Below, piece after piece: positions 57,094 through 64,000 of a DNA stretch of 64,000 nucleotides. The stretch comes from JACPYF01 sp964348695 (GTDB taxonomy: Bacteria > Patescibacteriota > Saccharimonadia > Saccharimonadales > Saccharimonadaceae): assembly GCA_964348695.1 (NCBI GenBank), contig CAYGDI010000001.1, positions 1 to 64,000 of the forward strand, given 5' to 3'. Below the pieces are notes generated by a model that ran no database searches, was not told the origin of the DNA, and saw only the letters and a program-made list of their open reading frames with translations. Numbering within the stretch: the first letter of the stretch is position 1; each line of letters begins with the position of its first letter. Both the position numbers and the translations under genes were made by a program.

Positions 57094-57465
57094 ATGATCA
57101 AAAATATTAAGCTCACTGCTATCAAGCTCGAACTAGACGAAAAGACGAAAAAGTATGCTCTAAAAAAAATTGGTGGTGTGGACAGATATCTACCACGCCA
57201 CGCTACTAAAAGTGCTAGGGCAGAGATTATTATCAAGCAAGTCAATCGTGATCAGGGCAACAAATATGAAGCTGAGGTCATCATACATATTCCAGACCAC
57301 AAGCTCGTCGCAAAAGATTCAACGATAAACATTCTTGCTTCGATAGACATTGTCGAGGCAAAAATCATCACCCAAGCTCGCAAATACAGAGAAAAACATA
57401 TAGATCACCGCGGCCCGCATAACCTCCTAGGAAAATTCAAAAGGAGCTTTAGAAGAGAACGATAA
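57094..57465 (+). CDS. hpf: ribosome hibernation promoting factor (HPF/YfiA family)
   Basis: A 123-residue S30AE-domain protein that binds the small subunit in stationary phase. Landmarks: LTAIKLELDEKTKKYALKKIGGVDRYLP, the AEIIIKQVN strand, KYEAEVIIHIPDHKLVAKDSTINILASIDIVEAKI. It is the short form without the C-terminal dimerisation domain, ending in a basic FKRSFRRER tail. Strong Shine-Dalgarno AAAGGGGG. hpf next to secA is a conserved arrangement in many bacteria. Confidence 0.93.
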   Translation: MIKNIKLTAIKLELDEKTKKYALKKIGGVDRYLPRHATKSARAEIIIKQVNRDQGNKYEAEVIIHIPDHKLVAKDSTINILASIDIVEAKIITQARKYREKHIDHRGPHNLLGKFKRSFRRER

Positions 57466-57517
57466 GTGATGCATGTTTTTAGCTTTTTATAGGGTTTTAT
57501 TAGAGCAATAAACAGAG

Positions 57518-57523
57518 TATAAT
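57518..57523 (+). promoter_or_regulatory. -10 element of secA
   Basis: Perfect TATAAT, about 48 nt before ATG 57572; the leader holds GAGGAGG. No clear -35. Confidence 0.55.
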
Positions 57524-57571
57524 AAAGGTTAATATTGCAGAAATGTCTAGCGAGGAGGCTTGATTAGTGGC

Positions 57572-60154
57572 ATGCGACAAGTATTAACAAAGGTATTTGG
57601 TGATCCGCAAAAACGGATATTGAAACGGTTGAACAAGAAAGTAGAGCAAGTCAATGCTCTAGAAAAAAAATATAGCTCAATGAAAACGCCTGAGCTAAAG
57701 AAGCAAACAGCTGTTCTCAAGAAGAAACTCAAACAAAAAAACACCACTCTCGATGACATACTGCCAGAGGCATTTGCTCTGGTACGAGAAGCTTCTTCAC
57801 GCACTCTGAAAATGCGCCATTTTGACGTACAGCTGATCGGAGGTATGGTGCTGCACGAAGGTAATGTTGCCGAGATGAAGACAGGTGAAGGAAAAACGTT
57901 GGTTGCAACACTACCTACGTATCTAAATGCACTGAGCGAAAAGGGTGTCCATGTTGTAACGGTCAATGATTATCTGGCGCAGCGTGATGCGGGTTGGATG
58001 GGAGAGTTGTATACTTTTCTCGGTCTGAGTGTTGGTGTGATCATCAACGATGCGTCGTTTTTGTATGACAAGGATTTTGATAATACCTCGCATGATGATC
58101 CGCGCATGCGTACGTTGAGGCCAGCTACCCGCAAGGAAGCTTACGAGGCAGATATTACCTATGGTACGAACAACGAGTTTGGGTTTGACTACTTGCGCGA
58201 CAACATGGTCAACGAAGTTGAACTACTGCGTCAGCGTGAGCTCAATTTTGCAATCGTCGATGAAGTGGACTCTATCTTGATTGACGAGGCTAGAACTCCT
58301 TTGATTATCTCTGCGCCTGCAGCCGAAAGCCCCGATAGCTATATTCAGTTTTCGAAAGTTGCGGCAAAACTTGTGCCCGATGACTACATACTAGACGAAA
58401 AACGTAAAAGCGTAGCATTGACTGATCAGGGCGTCAACAAAGTTGAAAAAATGTTGGGTGTAAAAAATTTGTACAGTCCAGATGCCGTACGTTCGGTCTA
58501 TCACATGGATCAAGCGTTGCGTGCGCAGACACTCTTTCGTCGTGACAAAGACTATGTCGTTGCTAGCGATGGTGAGGTTATCATTGTCGATGAATTTACA
58601 GGTCGTTTAATGCAAGGTCGTCGTTATAACGAAGGGTTACACCAGGCCATCGAAGCAAAAGAAAGTGTTCCTGTGCAACAGGAAAGTCAAACCCTTGCAA
58701 CAATTTCTTTCCAAAATTACTTTCGTTTGTACGAAAAGCTCAGTGGTATGACAGGTACTGCATTTACCGAAGCTGAAGAGTTTGCCCAGATCTATGAACT
58801 AGAAGTTGTACAGATACCTTCGAACAAACCACTACTCAGAGATGACCGTACCGACCTGATATTTAAAACAGAGGCAGGCAAGATCAAGGCTATCGTCAAA
58901 GAAGTACAAGAGCATCGCAAAGCTGGAAGGCCTGTGTTGATTGGTTCTGCGTCGATTGCAAAAAATGAGCTTATCTCAAAATCTCTAGACAAAGCGAAAG
59001 TGCCTCATGAAATATTGAATGCAAAAAACAACGAGCGAGAGGCGGCTATTATCGCAAAAGCAGGCCAAAAAGGAGCCGTCACGCTAGCTACAAACATTGC
59101 TGGTCGTGGTACTGATATTGTGCTCGGAAAAGGCGTCCAAGAGCTAGGTGGATTAGTTGTTATTGGTAGTGAACGTCACGAAGCTCGACGTATCGACAAT
59201 CAGCTGCGTGGGCGTGGAGGGCGCCAAGGGGATCCTGGTATCACACAGTTCTATGTCTCAACAGAAGATGATTTGATGCGTATTTTTCAGGGTGAGCGTG
59301 TAGCGAAACTGATGGACAGACTAGGGGTAGACGAAACTGTACCTATACAGAATAGGGCGGTATCAAAGACGCTTGAATCTGCACAGAAGAGAGTTGAGGG
59401 CTACAATTATGACACCCGTAAAAATGTTGTTCAGTATGACAATGTCATCAACCGACATCGAAAAGTTGTCTATATTATACGACGCGAAATCCTGAACGGA
59501 GAGAATATACAGCCAGAAATCGACAAATTGGTCGAGAGCGCTGTGCGCGAGCTCACTATCGTGCCCGCAAAGAACAACCCGGATTTTGAAAAAAGTTTCA
59601 AAGCAGTCTTTCCGATCGATTCAAAAGAGCTACTAAAAATTGGTGTCGAAAAAAAGGATAAGATACGGCGCGAAACTGCTCTTGCAGCTGTCAAAAAGCT
59701 ATATGCACGCAAGGAAAAAGAAATTGGCAGTGAAAATATGCGTACTGTCGAACGAGAAGTATATTTACAGGTGCTTGATACGCTTTGGATGCAGCATTTA
59801 GAGAACATGCAACATCTACGTGAAGGTATCCACTGGCGTAGTGTAGGCCAGAGAGATCCATTGGTTGAATACCGAGCTGAGAGTCAAAAACTGTTCGATA
59901 GTTTGCAGGCAACATTGCGTAGTGAAGTGTTACGCGCTATTATGCATGTACAAAAGTCAGATCTTGCGTACCGAGAAAATTTTGATACAGAACTGACTCG
60001 TGCTGCAGAAGGTGCAGTAGAGGCTGGTGTTAATGAAGTCAGTAGCGGTGAAAAGGAAGTTGATTTTTCGATAAAAAAACAACCACAAGGCAAGAAGAAA
60101 ACAGTTAAAAAGAAACGCAAGCAACAACGACAAAATCGCAAGAAGAACAGATAA
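57572..60154 (+). CDS. secA: protein translocase ATPase SecA
   Basis: Motor of the Sec translocon, 860 residues. Walker A EMKTGEGKTLVATLP at about residue 104, DEVDSILIDEARTPLIIS (DEAD-type Walker B) at about 230, the preprotein cross-linking domain, then NBD2 with ATNIAGRGTDIVLGKG and RGRGGRQGDPG, and helical scaffold/wing with DTLWMQHLENMQHLREGIHWRSVGQRDPLVEY. The C terminus is a Lys/Arg tail instead of the zinc-binding SecB site. ATG 57572 chosen; TTG 57560 is too close to GAGGAGG. Confidence 0.96.
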   Translation: MRQVLTKVFGDPQKRILKRLNKKVEQVNALEKKYSSMKTPELKKQTAVLKKKLKQKNTTLDDILPEAFALVREASSRTLKMRHFDVQLIGGMVLHEGNVAEMKTGEGKTLVATLPTYLNALSEKGVHVVTVNDYLAQRDAGWMGELYTFLGLSVGVIINDASFLYDKDFDNTSHDDPRMRTLRPATRKEAYEADITYGTNNEFGFDYLRDNMVNEVELLRQRELNFAIVDEVDSILIDEARTPLIISAPAAESPDSYIQFSKVAAKLVPDDYILDEKRKSVALTDQGVNKVEKMLGVKNLYSPDAVRSVYHMDQALRAQTLFRRDKDYVVASDGEVIIVDEFTGRLMQGRRYNEGLHQAIEAKESVPVQQESQTLATISFQNYFRLYEKLSGMTGTAFTEAEEFAQIYELEVVQIPSNKPLLRDDRTDLIFKTEAGKIKAIVKEVQEHRKAGRPVLIGSASIAKNELISKSLDKAKVPHEILNAKNNEREAAIIAKAGQKGAVTLATNIAGRGTDIVLGKGVQELGGLVVIGSERHEARRIDNQLRGRGGRQGDPGITQFYVSTEDDLMRIFQGERVAKLMDRLGVDETVPIQNRAVSKTLESAQKRVEGYNYDTRKNVVQYDNVINRHRKVVYIIRREILNGENIQPEIDKLVESAVRELTIVPAKNNPDFEKSFKAVFPIDSKELLKIGVEKKDKIRRETALAAVKKLYARKEKEIGSENMRTVEREVYLQVLDTLWMQHLENMQHLREGIHWRSVGQRDPLVEYRAESQKLFDSLQATLRSEVLRAIMHVQKSDLAYRENFDTELTRAAEGAVEAGVNEVSSGEKEVDFSIKKQPQGKKKTVKKKRKQQRQNRKKNR

Positions 60155-60181
60155 CTGGTGGGCAGATAGGACAGTAAAACA

Positions 60182-61462
60182 GTGAGGCATACAGTTGAAG
60201 AAGTCAAACTAAAATCCGGTGCAAAAGGCCTACTAATAGATGTGCCCGAGGCGACCGTAATGAGTTTTCAATTTAATTTTCGAGCTGGTAGTAGGCTAAC
60301 TCGTGACAAAGAAATCTATGAAACAGCCCATATCATGGAACACATGGCATTTGGTGCAAACGAAAGATTTAGAGATGAGCATGCTTTTGAGGCAGAATTT
60401 ACTCGCAATGGTGCATATCACAACGCCGTAACATCGGACTATTCACTAGAATATATCGCCAGTTGTGCTGATTTTGAGTGGGATAGAATACTCGATTTGC
60501 AACAAGTTTCTATCACATCACCCAGGTTTAAACAGGAAGAACTCGAAGCCGAAAAGGGTAATGTCAAGAGTGAGCTGACAGGATATTTGAGCAACTATAA
60601 CCGTATTTTGTGGCCAAGAATCCAACAACTACTGGGGGAAAATGTACTGACTTATCCTCAACGTCTCAAAACAATCCAAAATGTTAGTTTGCGGGATATA
60701 CGCGAACATCATCAGCGTACACACACAGCTGACAATTTACGTTTTGTTGTCGCTGGAAAACTACACGGCCGCAAAAGTCAGCTAAAACGCATGCTAGAAG
60801 AGTGGGATTTACCGAGAGGTGAAAGGTTCAAGATGCATGTAGATGAGCATCCAAAAATCGTCAAGCCGACATTGATCCCACGTAAAGAAGCTCCTAACCT
60901 CACTTTTGGTATTTCTATGGTGTTGCCACGTCCTATGAGTGATGCCGAAGTGACGTCTATGGGCTGTTTGAATCACCTGCTAACAGGCACTATGTATTCG
61001 CGTATCTATGGCGCTGCGCGTAAAAAAGGTTTGGCGTACGGTATATGGTCTGATGCTTCTTCACTGGAAACAGATAGCACATGGGAAATCGGTGGAGAGA
61101 TGAATATCGATACGGCAGAGGCGGTATTTGATATTATTGTCCGAGAGCTCAAGGCCGTTCTTGCAGGCAAACTCACGGAAAAAGAAGTCGAAGCAGCGAA
61201 GCAATATGCACTCGGTAGGTATCAAATGGGCGCACAAACGCCAGGACAAATCGCTGGGTTTTATTCGGGGCGTTATTTCTTTGACGGTGTTGTGAACGAT
61301 TATGAAAAGCTTCCAGCTAGAATAGCTGCAATCAAAAGGGAAAATCTTGCCAAACTGGCCCAGGAGTTCGTTGACAACCAGACGTGGGTGCTTGCAGGTG
61401 TAGCTAATACAGATCGTGAGTTGCTTGATCGACTGCATGACAAAATCGCCCCTGTCTTTTGA
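60182..61462 (+). CDS. M16 family zinc peptidase
   Basis: A 426-residue pitrilysin-type peptidase. The inverted zinc motif HIMEH (HxxEH) is at about residues 50-54, with the distal Glu in ELEAEKGNVKSEL at about 124-127. The second, inactive M16_C half (about 170-380) has FGISMVLPRPMSD and the YGIWSDASSLETDSTW strand. No signal peptide, so likely cytoplasmic processing or degradation. Start GTG 60182, 27 nt after secA. Confidence 0.92.
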   Translation: MRHTVEEVKLKSGAKGLLIDVPEATVMSFQFNFRAGSRLTRDKEIYETAHIMEHMAFGANERFRDEHAFEAEFTRNGAYHNAVTSDYSLEYIASCADFEWDRILDLQQVSITSPRFKQEELEAEKGNVKSELTGYLSNYNRILWPRIQQLLGENVLTYPQRLKTIQNVSLRDIREHHQRTHTADNLRFVVAGKLHGRKSQLKRMLEEWDLPRGERFKMHVDEHPKIVKPTLIPRKEAPNLTFGISMVLPRPMSDAEVTSMGCLNHLLTGTMYSRIYGAARKKGLAYGIWSDASSLETDSTWEIGGEMNIDTAEAVFDIIVRELKAVLAGKLTEKEVEAAKQYALGRYQMGAQTPGQIAGFYSGRYFFDGVVNDYEKLPARIAAIKRENLAKLAQEFVDNQTWVLAGVANTDRELLDRLHDKIAPVF

Positions 61463-61491
61463 TTGACTATTATAGATTTTTCTGTCATTAT
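61463..61491 (+). promoter_or_regulatory. promoter for the small membrane protein operon
   Basis: TTGACT (61463-61468), 17 nt, CATTAT (61486-61491). It sits 1 nt after the M16 stop and gives a leader of about 50 nt ending in GAGGTGA. Confidence 0.6.
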
Positions 61492-61550
61492 GTATGTTAC
61501 TAGGTTAGTGCGCACAGAGCGTTAGCCAGAGTACTTTCGAGGTGATGCAA

Positions 61551-61652
61551 ATGACAGGTGTAGTCGTCTTTGTGTGCATGCTTGCGTTTACACAGAGCAG
61601 TTTTGAAACGGCCGCACTGGTCGGAATTGTCGTCTGGATACTCTTTGATTAA
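61551..61652 (+). CDS. 33-residue single-pass membrane peptide
   Basis: A short open frame, MTGVVVFVCMLAF then a polar TQSSFET, then a second hydrophobic stretch AALVGIVVWILF ending in Asp. It would form one or two very short membrane segments. GAGGTGA lies 6 nt before the ATG, a better ribosome site than most annotated genes here, and the promoter is good, so I consider it real. First gene of a three-gene membrane operon (61551, 61692, 61990). Function unknown. Confidence 0.5.
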   Translation: MTGVVVFVCMLAFTQSSFETAALVGIVVWILFD

Positions 61653-61691
61653 CCAGATGATCAATACTCAGAAGGGAAGGTGAGACCAAAA

Positions 61692-61988
61692 GTGACCAGT
61701 TTGCTAGTCATAGGTATTGCAGTAGTAGCTTTTGTTTTGCTACTGATCGAAATGTTGACATATTCAGTCGGCCAAGGAGGGGCGGTGATGCGTTGGTATC
61801 AGATATTGAAACCAACGAATATCGCTCTCGTGATCGGTGCTGTCGTCGCTGGCTGGATGATCTGGAAGGGCAGCACATTCGTTGCAATCGTCGGTGTGGT
61901 TGCTTTTCTGGTATTCGGTGTCCAAGCTGTGATCAGGGTTGATAGACGTTTGAGGGATGAAGCAGAAATGTCAAAAGAAAGGTCTTGA
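61692..61988 (+). CDS. 98-residue membrane protein, unknown function
   Basis: Three hydrophobic segments (about 3-24, 42-58, 62-83) and a basic-acidic C-terminal tail with RRLRDEAEMSKERS. GTG 61692 is chosen because AGGTGAG lies 7 nt upstream; a GTG at 61680 overlaps that site. It follows the 33-residue peptide by 39 nt and precedes the 41-residue peptide by 1 nt. No family recognised. Codons favour GTC, ATC and CTG, unlike the upstream secA region. Confidence 0.6.
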   Translation: MTSLLVIGIAVVAFVLLLIEMLTYSVGQGGAVMRWYQILKPTNIALVIGAVVAGWMIWKGSTFVAIVGVVAFLVFGVQAVIRVDRRLRDEAEMSKERS

Positions 61989-61989
61989 G

Positions 61990-62115
61990 ATGTTTTTTAT
62001 CTTTTTAATCCTTGTCTTTGTGTTTTGTATCGCTGCCTTTGGGCCGGCCGGCATCATAGTTGCAATCATCTTTGCAGCGCTTGGTGCTATGGCTGCGTTT
62101 GCAGGCGGAGACTGA
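61990..62115 (+). CDS. 41-residue membrane peptide
   Basis: Almost entirely hydrophobic: FFIFLILVFVFCIAAF, GPAG turn, IIVAIIFAALGAMAAF, ending GGD. This is a two-helix hairpin or one long segment. AAAGG lies 7 nt before ATG 61990, which is 1 nt after the preceding stop. Such tiny hairpins resemble holin- or toxin-like peptides and small assembly proteins, but nothing decides. A strong terminator follows at 62160. Confidence 0.5.
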   Translation: MFFIFLILVFVFCIAAFGPAGIIVAIIFAALGAMAAFAGGD

Positions 62116-62159
62116 TCGCAAGATACAACCCCAATCCAGCACCGATGATTGGATGGGTT

Positions 62160-62185
62160 ACCGGCACAAACAAGTGCCGGTTTTT
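62160..62185 (+). terminator. Rho-independent terminator of the small membrane operon
   Basis: ACCGGCAC (62160-62167), loop AAACAA, GTGCCGGT (62174-62181), TTTTT. Its T-tract ends 2 nt before the TTGACA of the next promoter. Confidence 0.92.
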
Positions 62186-62187
62186 AA

Positions 62188-62216
62188 TTGACAAAAATAT
62201 CAATACAATTTATAGT
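62188..62216 (+). promoter_or_regulatory. near-consensus promoter for the alpha-CTD-like gene
   Basis: TTGACA (62188-62193), exactly 17 nt, TATAGT (62211-62216). The leader of about 45 nt carries AAAAAGGAG before the start. Confidence 0.8.
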
Positions 62217-62268
62217 AATATTATTCGATTTACCCAAAAAGTAAGACGACGAAAAAGGAGATTTGGTG

Positions 62269-62736
62269 GTGATCTTTAACATCAAGTTCCACGTTACTTC
62301 TGACGACATTGTCAAAGTTGTAAGTGGATTCAAGCAAGACCTCCTCAAAGGGTCATCGGTGACTCATCTGGGGGATAACAAATACGAAGTGCTTTTCGAG
62401 GTTCAGACCAAGAACATCATCGTCACTCTGACGGAATTTTGCCCTGAGCACGTGCTCGTTGAGTACGAAATCAGCATCAATGGTGACGCAGTTGTACTAC
62501 AGAAGTCTGTACCAGGCGCCACTCCTTTGATGAAATGGATTGACGAGTCGGTTGAGGAGCTGAATCTCGGGGTCCGTCCGTACAACTGTCTCAAACGGGG
62601 CGGTATACAGACAATAGGCGAGCTTCTGCAGCGCAGTAGGGCTGAGCTTGCCATGATTCCTAACTTCGGTCGTTTGTCGCTCGATAGTGTCGAAAACGCT
62701 CTAGCCGAAAAAGGTTTGAAGCTGCAACCGTCGTAA
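62269..62736 (+). CDS. free-standing RNA polymerase alpha C-terminal-domain-like protein
   Basis: A 155-residue protein. The C-terminal 65 residues closely follow RNAP alpha-CTD: EELNLGVRPYNCLKRGG, IQTIGELLQRSRAEL, IPNFGRLSLDSVENALAEKGL. Residues equivalent to E. coli Arg265, Asn268, Cys269, Gly296 and Ser299, which contact UP-element DNA, are kept; Lys298 is Leu. The N-terminal 90 residues are an unrelated, probably beta-rich domain I do not recognise. It may recruit polymerase or occupy alpha-CTD sites. AAGGAG supports GTG 62269; GTG 62266 and TTG 62263 are alternatives. Sampled GC 48%. Confidence 0.82.
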   Translation: MIFNIKFHVTSDDIVKVVSGFKQDLLKGSSVTHLGDNKYEVLFEVQTKNIIVTLTEFCPEHVLVEYEISINGDAVVLQKSVPGATPLMKWIDESVEELNLGVRPYNCLKRGGIQTIGELLQRSRAELAMIPNFGRLSLDSVENALAEKGLKLQPS

Positions 62737-62754
62737 GCTTCAGGCAGAGCAAAC

Positions 62755-62781
62755 CCTCCTCGACATCGACGATCGAGGAGG
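62755..62781 (+). repeat. inverted repeat after the alpha-CTD-like gene
   Basis: CCTCCTCG (62755-62762) and CGAGGAGG (62774-62781), a perfect 8-bp hairpin between the stop codon and the terminator. Confidence 0.75.
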
Positions 62782-62786
62782 TATTC

Positions 62787-62834
62787 AAGCCAGTATTCAT
62801 GTGCCTCACCGCACTTCAGAATACTGGCTTTTTT
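62787..62834 (+). terminator. long-stem Rho-independent terminator
   Basis: AAGCCAGTATTC (62787-62798) pairs perfectly with GAATACTGGCTT (62819-62830), then TTTT. A 12-bp stem with a 20-nt loop. Confidence 0.9.
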
Positions 62835-62847
62835 AATATTTAGATGT

Positions 62848-62853
62848 TATAAT
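62848..62853 (+). promoter_or_regulatory. -10 element for the 62908 gene
   Basis: Perfect TATAAT; the leader of about 48 nt carries GAAGGAAAAG and GGAG. No clear -35. Confidence 0.5.
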
Positions 62854-62907
62854 AAACAAGTTATCTTTTGACACAAGGTCGAAGGAAAAGAACATTTGGA
62901 GCGAGGT

Positions 62908-63267
62908 ATGTTTTTTCGATTAGGCATGTTTGTCTCAGTGCTTTTTGCATTGTTGACGCTGTATGCGTTTTTCGATCAACTTGAGTCACAGGTTGGTTTC
63001 GTTTTTGTTCCAACCACTCTTGTGTGCTTGGGCGTATGCCTGCTGTTCCTAAGCACTCTTGTGTCGCCTTTTGACGATGCTTTAGATGTGCTTTCAAAAA
63101 GGATTGATGCTGGGTTGTCCCGAGGCGAAAAGACAGCATGTGTATTTGCCACTTTCTTTGTGATTGTGGCGGGTTGGGCGATTGGTCTCGTCTCAGTAGC
63201 ACTTGTGGTTTGCATGCTGTTCTTTCACTGGATTTGGAAAGGGCAGCTTCCAGTGTGGGCAGGCTGA
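62908..63267 (+). CDS. 119-residue membrane protein, unknown function
   Basis: Four hydrophobic segments (about 2-20, 29-50, 78-98 and 100-112) with a polar, charged loop (FDDALDVLSKRIDAGLSRGEK) between the second and third. No family recognised. TTG 62896 is possible, but ATG 62908 has GGAG 6-9 nt upstream. GC and codon choice match the 61551-62736 genes and not murD. Followed by a perfect 15-bp inverted repeat. Confidence 0.6.
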   Translation: MFFRLGMFVSVLFALLTLYAFFDQLESQVGFVFVPTTLVCLGVCLLFLSTLVSPFDDALDVLSKRIDAGLSRGEKTACVFATFFVIVAGWAIGLVSVALVVCMLFFHWIWKGQLPVWAG

Positions 63268-63275
63268 TTGAAACA

Positions 63276-63315
63276 AGTGTACTCTCTCGGTTGTTAATAG
63301 CCGAGAGAGTACACT
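63276..63315. repeat. perfect 15-bp inverted repeat
   Basis: AGTGTACTCTCTCGG (63276-63290) and CCGAGAGAGTACACT (63301-63315), separated by 10 nt, with no T-tract after either arm. It could protect an mRNA 3' end, terminate with help, or bind a protein. Confidence 0.8.
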
Positions 63316-63327
63316 AACTATCTACAG

Positions 63328-63390
63328 TCACTAGTATTTCTATATGTTTTTATAAAAATCTCATATTTAGTACTAGTGATTTTTAATTTT
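63328..63390 (+). terminator. possible terminator upstream of murD
   Basis: TCACTAGTA (63328-63336) pairs with TACTAGTGA (63371-63379), followed by TTTTTAATTTT. The 34-nt loop contains its own TTTTTATAAAAA palindrome. The stem is long-range, so confidence is limited. Confidence 0.4.
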
Positions 63391-63414
63391 GTAATATATG
63401 AGATAATGAAGTAT

Positions 63415-64000
63415 ATGAAAATTGCACTACTTGGATACGACATTGAGAACGCTGCGGCGTATAGGTATCTCAAAGACAAATACTCAGGTGCTCAGTTCAC
63501 TATTTATGATCAGCGAAAAGATCCAGCTCGAGACTTACCTGAGGATGTAGAATTTTTAGGAGATGTAGAAGATTTCAAGAATATTGAAGCCGATATCAGC
63601 GTTCGCACGCCGGGGATTGCTCTTGATAAGATACAGGTCAGTGGCGAGGTTACTACTGTTACCAAACTATTTTTTGAAGCATGTGAAGCACCAATTATTG
63701 GCGTGACTGGAACAAAAGGCAAAGGTACAACCTGTACACTGATAGCAAAGATGCTTGAAGCTTCGGGCAAGAAAGTATGGCTAGTTGGTAATATAGGCAA
63801 GCCTTCGCTTGATATATTGAGCCAAGTACAAAAAGACGATATTGTTGTCTATGAACTATCTAGTTTTCAGCTGTGGGATGTAGAACAATCACCCCAAACT
63901 GCAGTTGTACTTCTTGTTGAGCCAGACCATCTCAACGTCCATAGTTCGATGGAAGATTATGTCGGGGCAAAGGCTAATATAGCCAAACACCAAAAGCCCA
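63415..64000 (+). CDS. murD: UDP-N-acetylmuramoylalanine--D-glutamate ligase (partial)
   Basis: Adds D-Glu to UDP-MurNAc-L-Ala in peptidoglycan synthesis. About 195 N-terminal residues are present; the gene runs past the window edge. Residues 1-90 form the Rossmann-like UDP-binding domain starting IALLGYDIENAAAYRYL; the ATP loop GVTGTKGKGTTCTL is at about 99-112, with VGNIGKPSLD and YELSSFQLWD, LNVHSSMEDY as in MurD. GATAAT (63402-63407) lies seven nt before ATG 63415; an ATG at 63406 overlaps it. Leaderless likely. Confidence 0.93.
   Translation, partial: MKIALLGYDIENAAAYRYLKDKYSGAQFTIYDQRKDPARDLPEDVEFLGDVEDFKNIEADISVRTPGIALDKIQVSGEVTTVTKLFFEACEAPIIGVTGTKGKGTTCTLIAKMLEASGKKVWLVGNIGKPSLDILSQVQKDDIVVYELSSFQLWDVEQSPQTAVVLLVEPDHLNVHSSMEDYVGAKANIAKHQKP

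Noticed and set aside
57160..57480. Riboswitch between hpf and secA
   Set aside because: The gap is only about 100 nt, T-rich, and shows no recognisable conserved aptamer core.
1..64000. Alternative genetic code (UGA as Gly or Trp)
   Set aside because: UGA ends many genes cleanly (for example the SGNH ATGA overlap with ileS and yqeY's overlap with rpsU) and conserved Trp positions use TGG.
1..64000. CRISPR arrays, insertion sequences and tRNA genes
   Set aside because: No regularly spaced repeats, no transposase frame and no cloverleaf with a conserved GGTTCGAATCC-type T arm was seen in the gaps; I could not run tRNAscan.

Overview
This window looks like a stretch of a small, streamlined Candidate Phyla Radiation genome, most likely a Saccharibacterium (TM7). 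The evidence is dense packing with many 1-40 nt overlaps, roughly 40% GC by eye, a short IF-2 and a four-S1-domain RpsA, an IleRS with non-canonical HIGH and KMSKS motifs, a ProRS with no editing insertion, a PrmC with NLPY in place of NPPY, a DUF5663-type protein, type IV prepilins, and a translation/envelope cluster stripped of pyrH, cdsA and dxr. UGA is an ordinary stop, which argues against Gracilibacteria and Absconditabacteria. The assignment is inferred from gene content, not from a database search.

Layout. 1-381 carries the likely end of 23S rRNA and a 5S rRNA gene with its own promoter and terminator. 382-3592 is an accessory strip of orphans, a Nudix/DUF1905 pair bounded by direct repeats, and a DUF1801 gene. 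3637-8173 holds purF, a KGG stress protein, an IrrE-like protease, a ROK protein, a possible surface protein and a histidine phosphatase. 8326-13156 is translation (rpsA, infB, fmt, def). 13176-23502 covers a prepilin, priA, a PRTase relative, recJ, rpsU, yqeY, adk, map, ftsA, ftsZ and nrdR. 23502-29807 holds a thioredoxin-like protein with VKOR, two membrane proteins, then a T-box leader driving an SGNH hydrolase-ileS-Nudix operon. 29906-34402 has a secreted repeat protein, yajQ, msrA and a metallopeptidase. 34535-41659 has rplU, parA/parB, signal peptidase I, an LCP protein, htrA and prmC. 41661-52307 has prfA, rpmE, a second prepilin, rpsB-tsf-frr-uppS-rseP-CPBP-proS, greA and lysS. 52332-61462 has a second histidine phosphatase, three unknowns, serS, hpf, secA and an M16 peptidase. 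61551-63267 is an island of small membrane proteins around a free-standing RNA polymerase alpha-CTD-like protein. murD runs off the right edge.

Expression follows two styles. At least two dozen genes have a TATAAT-like -10 box only 5-9 nt before the start codon and no Shine-Dalgarno, the signature of leaderless mRNA. Others have a TTGACA-N17-TATAAT promoter, a leader of about 30-120 nt and a clear GGAG. The GC-richer islands (29906-31129, 43823-44212, 61551-63267) all use the second style and end in long perfect inverted repeats.

Most notable findings: an ultrashort-Stem-I T-box with an Ile ATC specifier ahead of the ileS operon; the free-standing alpha-CTD protein; an ATTATAAT palindrome that appears to serve as the -10 box for leaderless transcripts in both directions (priA and a PRTase relative); a nine-codon leaderless minicistron in front of msrA; and an upstream mimic of the 5S 3' strand. 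No tRNA gene, CRISPR array or insertion sequence was seen, and apart from the rRNA region no gap between genes exceeds about 250 nt.
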